The position numbers and the translations under genes are program-made. Below the pieces are notes generated by a model. That model saw only the letters and a list, made by a program, of their open reading frames with translations, was not told the origin of the DNA and ran no database searches. DNA of 43,217 nt, from the NCBI GenBank assembly GCA_937981915.1, contig CALJMD010000046.1:1-43217 (forward strand), in the 5' to 3' direction. The stretch is from an uncultured Acidimicrobiales bacterium. GTDB lineage: Bacteria; Actinomycetota; Acidimicrobiia; Acidimicrobiales; SZUA-35. How positions within the stretch are numbered: the first letter of the stretch is position 1; every line of letters begins with the position of its first letter. This document shows positions 23,566 through 32,636 of the stretch, piece after piece.

Positions 23566-24273
23566 CTACTGGGGACGATCGACCTTCGATCTCGACCGTT
23601 GACGAGCGCCCCAGGCCAGTTGTGCGTTCGCTCCCCCCGGCGGCCAGTAGCCGTCGCGCCGATACGCCCAGTACTCAAACGGGTTGTTGTAGTAGGCGAC
23701 AGTCTCGATGCTCGACCTCAGCGACCCTTTGGCAAAGGGCCAAACGACTAATCCGATAACAGCGCCGGAGACGAGCCAAACGGCGTAGATGAGCTGGAAC
23801 AGAGGCCCCAGCGTACGGCTCTGCCAGACATGCAACTCTTCATGTGCGGTCACGAAGCGGCGGCGGCGATCCGACGCTGGTGAGGCACCTCGCAACCCGA
23901 CATGGCCGCCCCCATTGCTGATGACGTTGCCGCCGGCCAAGGCGAACGTCCCCCGAAGTCGAACCCCACGGTCGTACACGTGGCGATTCCTCCTGTAGCT
24001 CTCCGATTCCAGATAGTCGGATCGGGGGACGAAGACGTTCACCGCGTGAAGCAGGAGCGCCTGTGTCGTCCCAACGACACCCCACGTTGAATCTAAGAGA
24101 GCGGCGAGCCAACCTTGCCATCTCCGCCAGTCGTAGATGCCGAAGAATCCAGACACCAGTCCGTTTAACGCGCCAAGCAAACCCAGCCAATTCTCAAGGC
24201 CGATAGCCGACCCTGCAATCCAGCCCGCTGCGCCGCCGAACGCGGCAGTGAGCCCAGTCTCGGCCAACCGCAT
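23566..24273 (-). CDS. Membrane protein with HExxH zincin-like motif
   Basis: The assumed start is the ATG at 24273 (235 residues); TTG at 24297 is possible, and the frame further up overlaps the previous gene. The N-terminal third holds hydrophobic helices (LTAAFGGAAGWIAGSAIG and LLGALNGLVSGFFGIY). The middle has a Gly-rich segment, then FVTAHEELHVWQSRTLG with a HExxH motif, a transmembrane helix (LIYAVWLVSGAVIGLVVW), and NPFEYWAYRRDGYWPP, whose Glu could be the third zinc ligand. This arrangement, metal motif next to a membrane helix and a distal NPxE, resembles membrane zinc metalloproteases, but no named family is assigned. It lies 41 bases after the CPBP gene in the same direction. Confidence 0.7.
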   Translation of the reverse strand: MRLAETGLTAAFGGAAGWIAGSAIGLENWLGLLGALNGLVSGFFGIYDWRRWQGWLAALLDSTWGVVGTTQALLLHAVNVFVPRSDYLESESYRRNRHVYDRGVRLRGTFALAGGNVISNGGGHVGLRGASPASDRRRRFVTAHEELHVWQSRTLGPLFQLIYAVWLVSGAVIGLVVWPFAKGSLRSSIETVAYYNNPFEYWAYRRDGYWPPGGANAQLAWGARQRSRSKVDRPQ

Positions 24274-24314
24274 CGCCCATGACCGTCGATCGGTCAACGC
24301 GACGGTCGGAAGAC

Positions 24315-25172
24315 CTACCAACGGGCCCACCCGATAGCGAGTACATCCATGATCATCGCCACCGAGATGTGGAGTAACGCCCCCCACCACACTGTCTTGG
24401 TCTTCAAGGCCAGGGTTCCCAGCACCAGACCGCCGACGATGGCGGCCACGGCTTCGATACCCGGCTTATCGAAGTGCAGCATGGTGTAGGGCACCACCAT
24501 GATGGGCACCGCCAACATCCCGGTCGAGCGAACGAGACCGTGAATTAGGAATCCCCGAAAGAAAAACTCCAAGGCAACAAACTGAGCGGCGTACAGCAAC
24601 CACCACACATACATTTGCGGCCACAACGGCTGGTTTACGGCAAGGTCAAGAAACGGATACTTGGCTTGGAAAGCAGCCGTGGTCGAGGCGACAGCAACAA
24701 ACGGGGCGGCAATTGCCAAGAGCACCAGATACGGAGCGACATCATCTCGTGATGGACGCAGCCCCAGACCGTAGTCGGCCAGCGAGCGTCGGAACACGAG
24801 CCGGATCAGAAGCGACGGGAGCACCACATAGCTCAAGATTTGCATCGACGCCCAGAAGATCAGACCGTTGAATCGACGATCATCGGACTCAAAGAATGCA
24901 TCCCCCAGTTGTAGCGACAGGCTTTCGAGCCCAACGCCGTTCACGACGTCAACGAACCAATTGGGTTGAGTGGTGGCACCAAAGTTCAACGCGGTCAGGC
25001 AGAGGGCCGCTGCGACCAGGACCAGAAAGGCCTCGGTCTCGGGTTCGACCATGCTCCCGGACTTCTTTGGCGTAGCCGAGCCCTCCAGCTGGAACTCCGC
25101 TGCTCTGTTGCGAGCCTCTCCGTACCAGCGGCGGGCCGACGGTGTTTGCGTTGCCGTCGGCGTCGCCGTCAT
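24315..25172 (-). CDS. CPBP-family intramembrane metalloprotease-like protein
   Basis: The likely start is the ATG at 25172, just after the epimerase stop, giving 285 residues. The protein has about seven to eight hydrophobic segments. The CPBP (Abi/CAAX protease) motifs are present in altered form: LEFFFRGFL in place of the usual EExxxRG, PYTMLHF for FxxxH, and LLHISVAMIMD for the final HxxxN/D. The first Glu of the EE pair, thought to be catalytic in Rce1-type members, is Leu here. A subgroup with an EFFFRG motif exists in my memory of the family, so this may be a natural variant. Substrate is unknown. It lies between rpe and the zincin-like membrane protein, and all three could be one transcript. 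Confidence 0.82.
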   Translation of the reverse strand: MTATPTATQTPSARRWYGEARNRAAEFQLEGSATPKKSGSMVEPETEAFLVLVAAALCLTALNFGATTQPNWFVDVVNGVGLESLSLQLGDAFFESDDRRFNGLIFWASMQILSYVVLPSLLIRLVFRRSLADYGLGLRPSRDDVAPYLVLLAIAAPFVAVASTTAAFQAKYPFLDLAVNQPLWPQMYVWWLLYAAQFVALEFFFRGFLIHGLVRSTGMLAVPIMVVPYTMLHFDKPGIEAVAAIVGGLVLGTLALKTKTVWWGALLHISVAMIMDVLAIGWARW

Positions 25173-25194
25173 CGAATCGGTCAGACCAGTAGAG

Positions 25195-25878
25195 CTAGTC
25201 GCCGGACCGTAGCGCTGTGACGTTGCCACGATACGCAGCGGGCCCATTACGGAAGGCGGCCGAGCCCGCAACCAGAACTGTCGCTCCAGCAGCGACGAGA
25301 GCTTGTGAATTCTCGGGCGTCACTCCCCCGTCCACTTCGATATCGATTGGTCGATCTTCGATCATCTGCGCCAGGCGGCGAACCTTCTCCAGCGCCGAGG
25401 GGATAAACGACTGTCCGCCGAAACCTGGATTGACCGACATGACCAGAATCAGGTCGACGCGGTCCAGAACCCACTGCACGGCTTCGGGAGGCGTGCCGGG
25501 ATTGAGCGATACGCCCGCTCGTTTGCCGAGATCACGGATTCGCTGCAGCGAGCGATCGAGGTGAGGGCCGGCTTCGGCGTGGACCGTGATGCCGTCACAG
25601 CCAGCCGCAGCGAACGACTCGAGATACGGATCCGCCGGTGCAATCATTAGATGAGCATCGAAGTAAAGGTCGGTTACTTTGCGAATCGACTCGATAATCG
25701 GGGGACCGAAGGTCATGTTCGGCACAAAGTGACCGTCCATCACGTCGAGGTGGATCCAGTCGGCGCCAGCCTGGTCCATCGCACTTACCTCGTCTCCTAG
25801 CGAGGCGAAGTCGGCGGACAAGATCGACGGCGCTATTCGAACCGGAACCTGCTCGCCTGTCAGTGCGTCAGTGGCCAT
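25195..25878 (-). CDS. rpe: Ribulose-phosphate 3-epimerase
   Basis: The protein has 227 residues from the ATG at 25878; the longer open frame upstream is a shadow of the beta-helix gene. The TIM-barrel family signatures are all present: [11 protein letters not shown] at the start, [16 protein letters not shown] with metal ligands His and Asp, [12 protein letters not shown], and the phosphate-binding end DGGVTPEN with VAGSAAF. It interconverts ribulose 5-phosphate and xylulose 5-phosphate in the pentose phosphate pathway. Length and motif order are fully normal. The two membrane protease-like genes follow it on the same strand. Confidence 0.97.
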   Translation of the reverse strand: MATDALTGEQVPVRIAPSILSADFASLGDEVSAMDQAGADWIHLDVMDGHFVPNMTFGPPIIESIRKVTDLYFDAHLMIAPADPYLESFAAAGCDGITVHAEAGPHLDRSLQRIRDLGKRAGVSLNPGTPPEAVQWVLDRVDLILVMSVNPGFGGQSFIPSALEKVRRLAQMIEDRPIDIEVDGGVTPENSQALVAAGATVLVAGSAAFRNGPAAYRGNVTALRSGD

Positions 25879-25894
25879 CTCTAAATGATAGTTG

Positions 25895-27940
25895 CTATGG
25901 GCGCCTACTCGGCACGGCGGACCACCACCCATCGTGGCTAAGGCTCGGCTGGGACCCGGGTTGTGTCGTGGTTGTTCTCGGTGGGGTACCCCGTCGCCGT
26001 TCGGCGGCCCGTTGCTGTCCGCGACGTCGACCTGGCTTGCCGTCACCTCCGAGAACGTCGTCGGAGGTTCCGTCCACGTCCTCTGGAGTCGACGTGCTCT
26101 TATCTGACGTTTCCTCGTCGTCGATGACTGGTGTCTGTGGAGCGTCATCGGCCACAGTGGTACTTGGCCCTGACTCGTCCTGGGGCGGTTGGGAATCTCC
26201 CGGCTCGCCGGGCGATGTCGTCGATGGGCCACTGCCGGGAACGTCGCTGCTCGTGGAGGGCCCGGAGACGCTACTGCTGGTCGACGACGGGGCCGATATC
26301 GGCTCGGTGGTCGGGCGCTGAGCGATGGTACTGACAGCGGAATCTGAATCTTCAAGCCCATCATCAGATGCGACGCTGGTCGTAGACGCCGTTGAATCAT
26401 CTGGGCTGCTGGTGGGAGGTGTATCGGAGCCACCTGTCGTAGCGGTGACTGTTGTCGACGTGGTTTCGTCAGCGCGCTGTTCGACGGTCGTTGGTGTGGT
26501 GGACGTGGTTGAGGTAGTAGTGGTCTGCACATCGGTCTTCAGCGTCAGCCCGGAACCAGGGCCGGAGCCACTGTCTGCGGGACCGACGGTGGGTCCGACA
26601 AAGTCGTCGGGTGCTGCGATCGTTTCGGTCCGCACCTGGAGCATGCCCCTCGACTCCGCCGTGACGACATTGCCGGCGACCGCCACGTCGGGGCTGATCG
26701 CCAGGGGATCCGCGTAGCTACTGATGCAGCTCTCCGTGCACCCGTGGATAGTGTTGTCGACAATCGTGACCTGATTGTTCGAAGGCGACCCGAAGGCCGA
26801 CGCCCAGTCGGCCGGATTGTCATCGCCATGCACCTGGATCACATGCTTGCCGGGCCAGGTTGATTGTGGGTCAACCTCGACGTTCCAAATTGTGTTGTTT
26901 CTGATTTCGGTTGGACCGTGGGCAACAGCGATGGCTTGTGCGTAATGCATGCCGTTGGAGACGTTCCAAATCTGGTTTTCCTCAACCAGATAGTTGGCCG
27001 GCCCCCAGCTGCTCCTGTTGAGGCCGAGCGAAATCGCTCCACCGTAGTTAGGTGTCAGATCATGGATGCGGTTGTGCCGGATCGAGACGTTGGTCGTGTA
27101 GTGCTTGACGTCGATCGCCTCGTTTGAGAGATCGAACAATTCGTTGTGCTCGACAGTCATGTCGTGTGAGCGATCGGTCTTGCTGAAGGTGCCTGTCCCG
27201 ATGTAGATACCTTCACCGAATTCAGACTCAACTTTGCCGGTGCGAGAGATTTTGTTGCATCGAATAGTCGTGTTTGATGAGACCTGGGCCTGGTCGTTCC
27301 AATAGGCCTGCGTGATGATGCCGGAGTGTCCCAGGTTGGAGATCGTGTTGTACTCGAAGGTGACGTGATGTGATCCCGACGATCTGGCTCCGAACATGGC
27401 ATTGCCGATCTCCAGTCCTCTGACCACGACATGCTCGAGGCGGACTACGTCGACCGCCGGCTTCCAGTTGCCCGGATCGATACCGTTGAAGCCGATGACT
27501 GGAGCTGCGCCAGCGGCGGCTTGGATGACGATCGGGCGACCCTCAGCCCCCGATCGATGGCCGTAGGCCTGGCGGTAGTGGAGCTGCTCGTATCGACCCG
27601 ACGCCAGGTTGATGGTGTCGCCGGGCATCGCAGCGCTCAACGCTGACGCAAGGTCAGTTGGGCTGGCAACGTTGCGGACGACGCCGGAACCGGTGGGGGC
27701 AACGGGGGTGTATGAGCTGCAACCATCTGGTCCGGCTGCCGGGGATGGGCCGGAGCTCATGCGAGGTAAAGCGACGATGACGGCTACGATCAGCATGCTC
27801 GCAGAAATGACCGCGGCGATTAGATGACTGGGGGGCTTCTTAGGCGAACGGGTAGCGAACAGACCCCTATTGGGGTCGTCTTCGTTGGGGGTACCCGAAT
27901 GAAACGCCACAGGCCTGGGGGCCGGAGGCATGGGGGTCAC
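25895..27940 (-). CDS. Membrane-anchored right-handed beta-helix protein with Thr/Ser-rich tail
   Basis: The protein has 681 residues starting at the GTG at 27940, eight bases after an AAGGAG. A proline-rich polar N-terminus is followed by one transmembrane helix ([20 protein letters not shown]). The beta-helix region (about 85-450) opens with [20 protein letters not shown] and has repeated right-handed coils such as [30 protein letters not shown] and [11 protein letters not shown]. The opening resembles polysaccharide lyases of the chondroitinase B/alginate lyase type, but no catalytic residues are certain. The remaining 210 residues are Thr, Ser, Pro, Asp and Glu, ending in an Arg-rich patch ([15 protein letters not shown]). 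It probably binds or cuts glycans at the cell surface. Confidence 0.82.
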   Translation of the reverse strand: MTPMPPAPRPVAFHSGTPNEDDPNRGLFATRSPKKPPSHLIAAVISASMLIVAVIVALPRMSSGPSPAAGPDGCSSYTPVAPTGSGVVRNVASPTDLASALSAAMPGDTINLASGRYEQLHYRQAYGHRSGAEGRPIVIQAAAGAAPVIGFNGIDPGNWKPAVDVVRLEHVVVRGLEIGNAMFGARSSGSHHVTFEYNTISNLGHSGIITQAYWNDQAQVSSNTTIRCNKISRTGKVESEFGEGIYIGTGTFSKTDRSHDMTVEHNELFDLSNEAIDVKHYTTNVSIRHNRIHDLTPNYGGAISLGLNRSSWGPANYLVEENQIWNVSNGMHYAQAIAVAHGPTEIRNNTIWNVEVDPQSTWPGKHVIQVHGDDNPADWASAFGSPSNNQVTIVDNTIHGCTESCISSYADPLAISPDVAVAGNVVTAESRGMLQVRTETIAAPDDFVGPTVGPADSGSGPGSGLTLKTDVQTTTTSTTSTTPTTVEQRADETTSTTVTATTGGSDTPPTSSPDDSTASTTSVASDDGLEDSDSAVSTIAQRPTTEPISAPSSTSSSVSGPSTSSDVPGSGPSTTSPGEPGDSQPPQDESGPSTTVADDAPQTPVIDDEETSDKSTSTPEDVDGTSDDVLGGDGKPGRRRGQQRAAERRRGTPPRTTTTQPGSQPSLSHDGWWSAVPSRRP

Positions 27941-28195
27941 TGGTGGATCTCCTTGCAGGGCTCAACGCCGGTTGGCGGGTGTTGATGCGCCCGGCAACGT
28001 CGTGCCGTGACAAGGGATCCTTAATGGTTTGTACGCGAAACAGCTGCGTTCGCGGGCTAAACAGTGCCCCCGACTTGCGTCGATCGCACCATAGACCCGG
28101 ACCGCTGGCCCACTGGCGTATGACGCAAGCGAACTATCGTCAAATAGACCCGCTGGCCGACAAAATCAGCCAGGAACACCAGCTTGACGAAGCGG
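27941..28195 (-). promoter_or_regulatory. 255-base leader with several inverted repeats
   Basis: This region lies between the Rpf-like stop and the beta-helix start. It contains the stem CGCGAA/TTCGCG at 28034-28039 and 28049-28054 (nine-base loop) and a second pair CTTGCGTC/GACGCAAG at 28074-28081 and 28122-28129. A repeated ATAGACCCG occurs at 28091 and 28144. A ribosome site AAGGAG lies at 27949-27954. The layout suggests a structured 5' leader or terminator, but it does not match the c-di-AMP (ydaO) riboswitch that often precedes wall-hydrolase genes. Confidence 0.45.
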
Positions 28196-29413
28196 TTAAC
28201 CGCCGTCGGCGACCGTCGTATCAGTCGACGTCGACGTTGCTTCGTCCGGTTGAGACTCCGAAGTTTGTTCGGTGGTGCTGGCTTCGGTCGAACTCGATGT
28301 CGTTGACGGAGCCGTCGTCGACGTTGTTGACTCACTCGTCGCCGTTGTTTCGGGCGCCGCCGTTGATTCAGATCCACCGGATGTGGTGGTTGTTGACTCC
28401 GGCGTGGTCGACGACGTCGTGGTCGCGGTAGTGGTAGTAGCGCTGGCCGGAGGTTTGGCCGTTGCATAACGAGAGTCGATGTCGGGTGAGTCCCAGCAGG
28501 CGCGACTGGCAGCCCACGGGCGAGCTCCCGACTTCTCCATCGTGATCACTGCAGCCTCGTCTTGTTGGGCCGGAGTTGCTTGGTCGGCGGACGGAACACC
28601 GTAGCGAGCAGCGTGACCGTACCAGTCCCAGCTCCCGGCTAAGAATTGGTAGGCACCCCGGGCGCTGGAGACGACGTGAGACGCAACGTAATTGTTGGTT
28701 GATTCGCAGAAACGGATACGTAACAGCAAATCTGGGACGGCGACACCATGTCCGGCATCAACCCATTCGGAGGCGGGAGCGATCGCAGGTTCGACCCAAG
28801 CGGTCGTTGTCGTCGTTTCGGCGACCTCGTCTGTGTCAGCCGCCGATGAGATACTGGCGCCCCGCATTCGATTCAGGAGCGGTATTTCGTCAAACCACGA
28901 GCCTGTCTCGGTCTGGGATCCGGCGTCAATGTCAAGCGAGTCATCGTCATCGGAAGCCGGGGTCGAAGCAATTTCAAATGCGCGACCGGCTTGAGTGACC
29001 GAAAGCAACACGACACCGAGACCGACAAGAGCGACGATTCCCAACATGGAACCCAAACGGGCCAATCGTGCGCCGATGGAGGTTGGTTGGGTTGGCCGGA
29101 GGCCTTCGATCCAGTCGCGCCCGGTGAGGCGAATCTCGTCGTCGATGCCGTCAAGCCAATACCGCTCGTCGGGGGCTACGCCGGTGTGATAGCTACCGTC
29201 GTGGTCGGTCGCCGGTCCGCCGGAGCGACGCGCTGCGAGCTCAAGCTCCGACGTCTCGTACCAGGTCGGATCGCCGTAATCATAGGCGTCACGAGAATAG
29301 TCTCCGTGATCGGCCTGAGGATCGCCGTACCAACCGGTTGCGTCATCATTTGAGGTGTTCAGGTCGTCGCCCGCCAGTATTGGCCTCGACCGCCTGTCGA
29401 CTCTGCCTAGCAT
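28196..29413 (-). CDS. Rpf-like transglycosylase-domain protein, membrane anchored
   Basis: The protein has 405 residues. A long acidic cytoplasmic segment (1-118) contains Tyr/Asp-rich stretches. One transmembrane helix follows at about 121-140, then an acidic linker. The transglycosylase domain (PF06737-type, about 226-308) has the catalytic Glu237 in LRIRFCESTNNY and the conserved blocks ARGAYQFLAGSWDWYG and ATPAQQDEAA. This domain cleaves peptidoglycan and is shared by resuscitation-promoting factors. After it comes about 95 residues of Thr/Ser repeats (TTATTTSSTTPESTTTT), probably a wall-spanning or glycosylated stalk. Anchoring by an N-terminal helix rather than a cleaved signal is unusual for Rpf. 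The beta-helix gene follows on the same strand with a similar tail. Confidence 0.87.
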   Translation of the reverse strand: MLGRVDRRSRPILAGDDLNTSNDDATGWYGDPQADHGDYSRDAYDYGDPTWYETSELELAARRSGGPATDHDGSYHTGVAPDERYWLDGIDDEIRLTGRDWIEGLRPTQPTSIGARLARLGSMLGIVALVGLGVVLLSVTQAGRAFEIASTPASDDDDSLDIDAGSQTETGSWFDEIPLLNRMRGASISSAADTDEVAETTTTTAWVEPAIAPASEWVDAGHGVAVPDLLLRIRFCESTNNYVASHVVSSARGAYQFLAGSWDWYGHAARYGVPSADQATPAQQDEAAVITMEKSGARPWAASRACWDSPDIDSRYATAKPPASATTTTATTTSSTTPESTTTTSGGSESTAAPETTATSESTTSTTAPSTTSSSTEASTTEQTSESQPDEATSTSTDTTVADGG

Positions 29414-29547
29414 GAAACTCCGTCTGCCCTAGCTCCGTCAAACACCTTACCCGTGTTGCGAACGTGTTACGAGTATTTGCCTCGAATCTTTGATTGACGG
29501 TGCCACGGGCATCGACGGGCGATGCAGCCCTCAGAACGCGGACATGG
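29414..29547. other. Intergenic region upstream of the Rpf-like gene
   Basis: The 134 bases between the acyl-CoA dehydrogenase stop and the Rpf-like start should carry the latter's promoter. I see no ydaO-type riboswitch and no convincing terminator. Confidence 0.35.
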
Positions 29548-30789
29548 TCAACGTTTCACAGCCAGGCCAAACAGAACGCCGGCAACTCGCCTGATTTGGA
29601 TCTCCTCAGAACCCTCAGTAATGCGATACCGACGATGGTGTCGATAGATATGTTCAAAGGCCATGTGGCGGGAATAGCCCATACCACCGCAGGTTTGCAT
29701 TGCCTGATCGGCCGCCTGGCAGACGAGACGATTAGCCCGGTAGTTACACATGCTCACTGCGTCACTGATGTCCATGTGATGCACACGGTCCATTTTCCAG
29801 GCGGTCTGGCGAATCAAGGCCCTCAGCATCGCAGCCTCGGTGTGCAGCTCGGCAAGCGGAAACTGGATGGCTTGATTCAGCCACAGCGGCTTGCCGAATG
29901 GAGCTCGCTCCCGGGCGTAGGCAACGGCTTGATTAATGCAATACTGTGCCGCCCCGAGTGAGCTCGCGGCCTGCCGGATTCGATTTTCGTGGACAAAGAT
30001 CTGGGCGAGGGAAAGACCGCGACCTTCCTGGCCGAGAATCGAGGAGTCAGGAACTCGAACATCGGTCAATGTGACATCAGGATGGTCCGTCGGCATGTTG
30101 AACGTCCACCAAAACGGCCCGACGTCGATGCCTTCCGTTGCCGTAGGCACAACAAAACAGGTGATGCCGGCCGCTTCGCCAGCATCACCCGATGTCCTGG
30201 CGAACAAGGCGACATGGGTTGCGTGGTGCATCCCGGTGATCCAGCGCTTCTTGCCGTTAATGACCCAGGTGTCGCCGTCTCGAACGGCGGTGGTCTCCAT
30301 ATGAGTGGCGTCGCTCCCATGGTCAGGTTCGGTCAACCCGAAGGACATGCGTTTCTCGCCAACGATCAGACTCTCACAGAACTCTGCCCGCTGTGCGTCT
30401 GTGCCCTGGTCGAGCACCATGAGGACAGTTGGGAAGTTGCCGACTATCGACGACTCATTCTGTAGATCGTTGTGCAAACCAAGCCCTTTGGCCGCCAGGT
30501 GTTCCCTGATCACCGCCATTGCCAAGTTTGAGCCGTCTTGGCCCCCGAGCTCTGACGGAAGAGCGAAACGGAGATGTCCCGCAGCATCAGCTCGGCGCCG
30601 CATCTCGGCGAGGAGTGCTTCCCACTCCGGTTGGGGCTGCCCATCGTTGTCCCAATCCGTTCGAGCATGCTCACGGCGGTGATCGAAGAATTGGATGTTC
30701 TCCCGTTCCAGCGGTTCGATGTCTCGCTCGATGAAGTCGTCGAGCTCATCCAGGTAGTCGACCACTTCAGGTGGCAGATCAAAGTCCAT
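29548..30789 (-). CDS. Acyl-CoA dehydrogenase
   Basis: This 413-residue protein is of normal length for the family. The N-terminal helical domain starts FDLPPEVVDYLDELDDFIE. The FAD/substrate region has MSFGLTEPDHGSDATHMETT and VINGKKRWITGMHHATHVAL. The C-terminal bundle contains QTCGGMGYSRHMAFEHIYR and the catalytic Glu in RITEGSEEIQIRR, the counterpart of the YEGT Glu of medium-chain enzymes. The reaction is alpha,beta-dehydrogenation of an acyl-CoA with electrons passed to ETF. The ATG at 30789 is preceded by AGGAGA at good spacing, and it overlaps the APH-like gene by 11 bases. The pairing with an APH-like protein resembles mammalian ACAD10/11, in which both domains are fused and act on 4-hydroxyacyl-CoAs. 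It is the last gene of a five-gene operon. Confidence 0.93.
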   Translation of the reverse strand: MDFDLPPEVVDYLDELDDFIERDIEPLERENIQFFDHRREHARTDWDNDGQPQPEWEALLAEMRRRADAAGHLRFALPSELGGQDGSNLAMAVIREHLAAKGLGLHNDLQNESSIVGNFPTVLMVLDQGTDAQRAEFCESLIVGEKRMSFGLTEPDHGSDATHMETTAVRDGDTWVINGKKRWITGMHHATHVALFARTSGDAGEAAGITCFVVPTATEGIDVGPFWWTFNMPTDHPDVTLTDVRVPDSSILGQEGRGLSLAQIFVHENRIRQAASSLGAAQYCINQAVAYARERAPFGKPLWLNQAIQFPLAELHTEAAMLRALIRQTAWKMDRVHHMDISDAVSMCNYRANRLVCQAADQAMQTCGGMGYSRHMAFEHIYRHHRRYRITEGSEEIQIRRVAGVLFGLAVKR

Positions 30790-31867
30790 CGAGTTCTCCT
30801 ATCAGCTTCAAAAGGTCGTACTCCAACTCAACCACCCGACGCCCACTTGCAGCGTGAACCAGGGAGGCTGGTTCTCCGGCTTCGCTGCGTTCCTCGAACG
30901 CCTTGGCCTGCGACGCCAGACCGGCTCCCCACCAAACCGTGCGGGCTACCGTCCACCAGGCGAACCGTTCTGAATTCCACGCTCCGCCCGCCTCCGAATA
31001 GGCGTCTTGAAGGTGTCGTAGGTGACCGAATCCGCCGACCTCACGGTCATCGATACCAAAGCGCCAGGTCCGAAGGCACAACCAGGCCAGGTCACACATC
31101 GGGTCCCCGCCATGAGCGAGCTCCCAGTCGAGAATCGCGCTCAGGCCGTCGTCGTCGACCAGGAGATTTCCGAGGCGGAAGTCGCCGTGAACCAACCGTG
31201 TTTCGACCGTGCTCGCCGGGGTGTTGCGGGCTAGCCACCACACCCCGTACCGCAACGTTGGATACGAGTGTCCGAGTTCGTCGAGGGCGACGTTGAGGTC
31301 ATCGACGTAACACTGATACGGGTGGGCATCGTCGAGCACCGGAAGTCCGGGGATTGAGTTCGACGGCACACGGTGTAGCGCCGCCAGCGAGGTTCCGCAC
31401 TGTTCCGCCAACCGCTTGGCGTTGGCCTCATCGCCGCCAAGTGTTCTGAGCACCCTTCGGGGAATCGATTCACCCGGACACCACTCGGTAATAAGTAGTT
31501 CACCCTGCAGTTCGGTGCTGAAGCCGACGGCCACGACCTGCGCCACCGGCACGCTGGCACTATTGGCCGCCTCAATCGCTTGTGCCTCCGCAGTAACTGA
31601 TATCCGAGTCAGCGGGCCTTCTGGTTTGGACGATGAACCGTCGGGTTCATTCGGGTGTGAAAGCTGGGCTACCAGCTTGACCCGCTCGCCTCCCCCAAGG
31701 TGGTCCCCGTCGGGATCCCGACTGGCGGAGAGGATCACCGATGACCGAACTGCTCCGGCACTCAGAACCTTTAGGTCATCGCGCAGCGTGCCCTGCCAGC
31801 CGGACTCGTTCAAAAGCCGTTGGCACTCGGCAATCAGCGTCGCCGCCGGCACCGCTTCGCTCGTCAC
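30779..31867 (-). CDS. APH-family phosphotransferase (ACAD10/11-kinase-like)
   Basis: This 362-residue protein has an aminoglycoside-phosphotransferase/choline-kinase fold. The catalytic loop reads LVHGDFRLGNLLVDDDG, giving the Asp and Asn of the HGDxxxxN motif, and the metal-binding segment AILDWELAHGGDPMCDLAWL follows. The N-lobe hydrophobic strands VKLVAQL and LITEWCPGESIPRR are also present. In mammalian ACAD10/11 the matching domain phosphorylates 4-hydroxyacyl-CoAs so that the dehydrogenase domain can eliminate phosphate. The adjacent ACAD gene makes a similar role plausible here. It starts at a GTG at 31867, 23 bases after the DUF6285 gene. Confidence 0.88.
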   Translation of the reverse strand: MTSEAVPAATLIAECQRLLNESGWQGTLRDDLKVLSAGAVRSSVILSASRDPDGDHLGGGERVKLVAQLSHPNEPDGSSSKPEGPLTRISVTAEAQAIEAANSASVPVAQVVAVGFSTELQGELLITEWCPGESIPRRVLRTLGGDEANAKRLAEQCGTSLAALHRVPSNSIPGLPVLDDAHPYQCYVDDLNVALDELGHSYPTLRYGVWWLARNTPASTVETRLVHGDFRLGNLLVDDDGLSAILDWELAHGGDPMCDLAWLCLRTWRFGIDDREVGGFGHLRHLQDAYSEAGGAWNSERFAWWTVARTVWWGAGLASQAKAFEERSEAGEPASLVHAASGRRVVELEYDLLKLIGELDGL

Positions 31868-31890
31868 GTCCGATCCACGACGGTGGCAGG

Positions 31891-32316
31891 CTACCGGTAG
31901 CCCGGTCGCTGGATGTCCAGACGACGCTCGACTGCTCGGAGGAGATGGTTATGAAAGTCGGACTGGTCGCCGAGTTCCGCTGGAGCTGTCGGCCCATCAA
32001 ATGACGACCATCGCTGCCGAACGGCGAGCGCTACGGTGCCGTCGATGGCCTCGACCAATTCCCCCACCGACGTTGATTCCACCGGTGGGCAGTGGGACAA
32101 GGCGCTGGCTGCGGCCGATAGTTCCCGACTGACGACGGTGGCAGTAGCGGCTCCGCTCTGAAGTTCTCTGGCCGCAATCGCAGTCAGGTTGGCGGCTACC
32201 CGAAGTTCGTAGCGTGATCCATCGTCGGCAGACTCGCCCGGCGAGCGCCGTGCAACTTCGGCCAATCGATCGGCCACAGCGGCCAGGAGTCTCGCAGTCG
32301 GAGGTTGATCGATCAC
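31891..32316 (-). CDS. DUF6285-like protein
   Basis: This 141-residue, mainly helical protein begins DQPPTARLLAAVADRLAEVA and has the central block YELRVAANLTAIAARELQSG, which matches the pattern of DUF6285 proteins that sit beside APH-like kinase and acyl-CoA dehydrogenase genes. No catalytic motif is seen; the role is probably accessory to the kinase/dehydrogenase pair. Its GTG overlaps the stop of the ABM-like gene as GTGA, so the two are coupled. The family call is from memory of pattern and context. Confidence 0.7.
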   Translation of the reverse strand: MIDQPPTARLLAAVADRLAEVARRSPGESADDGSRYELRVAANLTAIAARELQSGAATATVVSRELSAAASALSHCPPVESTSVGELVEAIDGTVALAVRQRWSSFDGPTAPAELGDQSDFHNHLLRAVERRLDIQRPGYR

Positions 32317-32636
32317 TTCGAGGTTTCGCCCTCCGTGTCGGTGGCGAACGAAAGGTGACGCTCAACTTCGGCCACCTTGAGGTCGTAGGTGGTGTAGAAG
32401 GTGTCGCGTCCCCGTTGCTGGGCCATGCGATGTTCCGGATGACTGGCCCAGGCATCGTGGTGTTGCCATGAATCGAACTCGACGATCGTGCAACGTTCCC
32501 CATCGTCGGCGACAAAGCCCTTGACGGAGACGAATCCCGGCATTGCCGTCGCCAGCTCAACCATCTGGGCGGCCACAGGGCCGTACTCGCTGGTCGAGTC
32601 CTGATCGAGGCGGGAGCGGAACACTGTGATGATCAC
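32313..32636 (-). CDS. ABM-fold (antibiotic biosynthesis monooxygenase-like) protein
   Basis: This 107-residue protein has the small dimeric alpha/beta barrel pattern: ITVFRSRLDQDSTSEYGPVA, then MPGFVSVKGFVADDGERCTI and a strand VEFDSWQHHDAWASHPEH followed by the closing helix. ABM-fold proteins oxidise small aromatics, degrade heme or serve as non-catalytic sensors. Catalytic residues cannot be assigned. It overlaps the MftD-like gene upstream and the DUF6285 gene downstream, each by four bases (GTGA), so it is firmly inside the operon. Confidence 0.82.
   Translation of the reverse strand: MIITVFRSRLDQDSTSEYGPVAAQMVELATAMPGFVSVKGFVADDGERCTIVEFDSWQHHDAWASHPEHRMAQQRGRDTFYTTYDLKVAEVERHLSFATDTEGETSK

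Noticed and set aside
25879-26532. Extension of ribulose-phosphate epimerase by 218 residues
   Set aside because: The added sequence is a Pro/Arg-rich shadow of the Thr/Ser-rich tail of the beta-helix gene; the enzyme has a normal start at 25878.
27941-28195. c-di-AMP (ydaO) riboswitch
   Set aside because: Inverted repeats exist but the conserved ydaO core sequences are not found.
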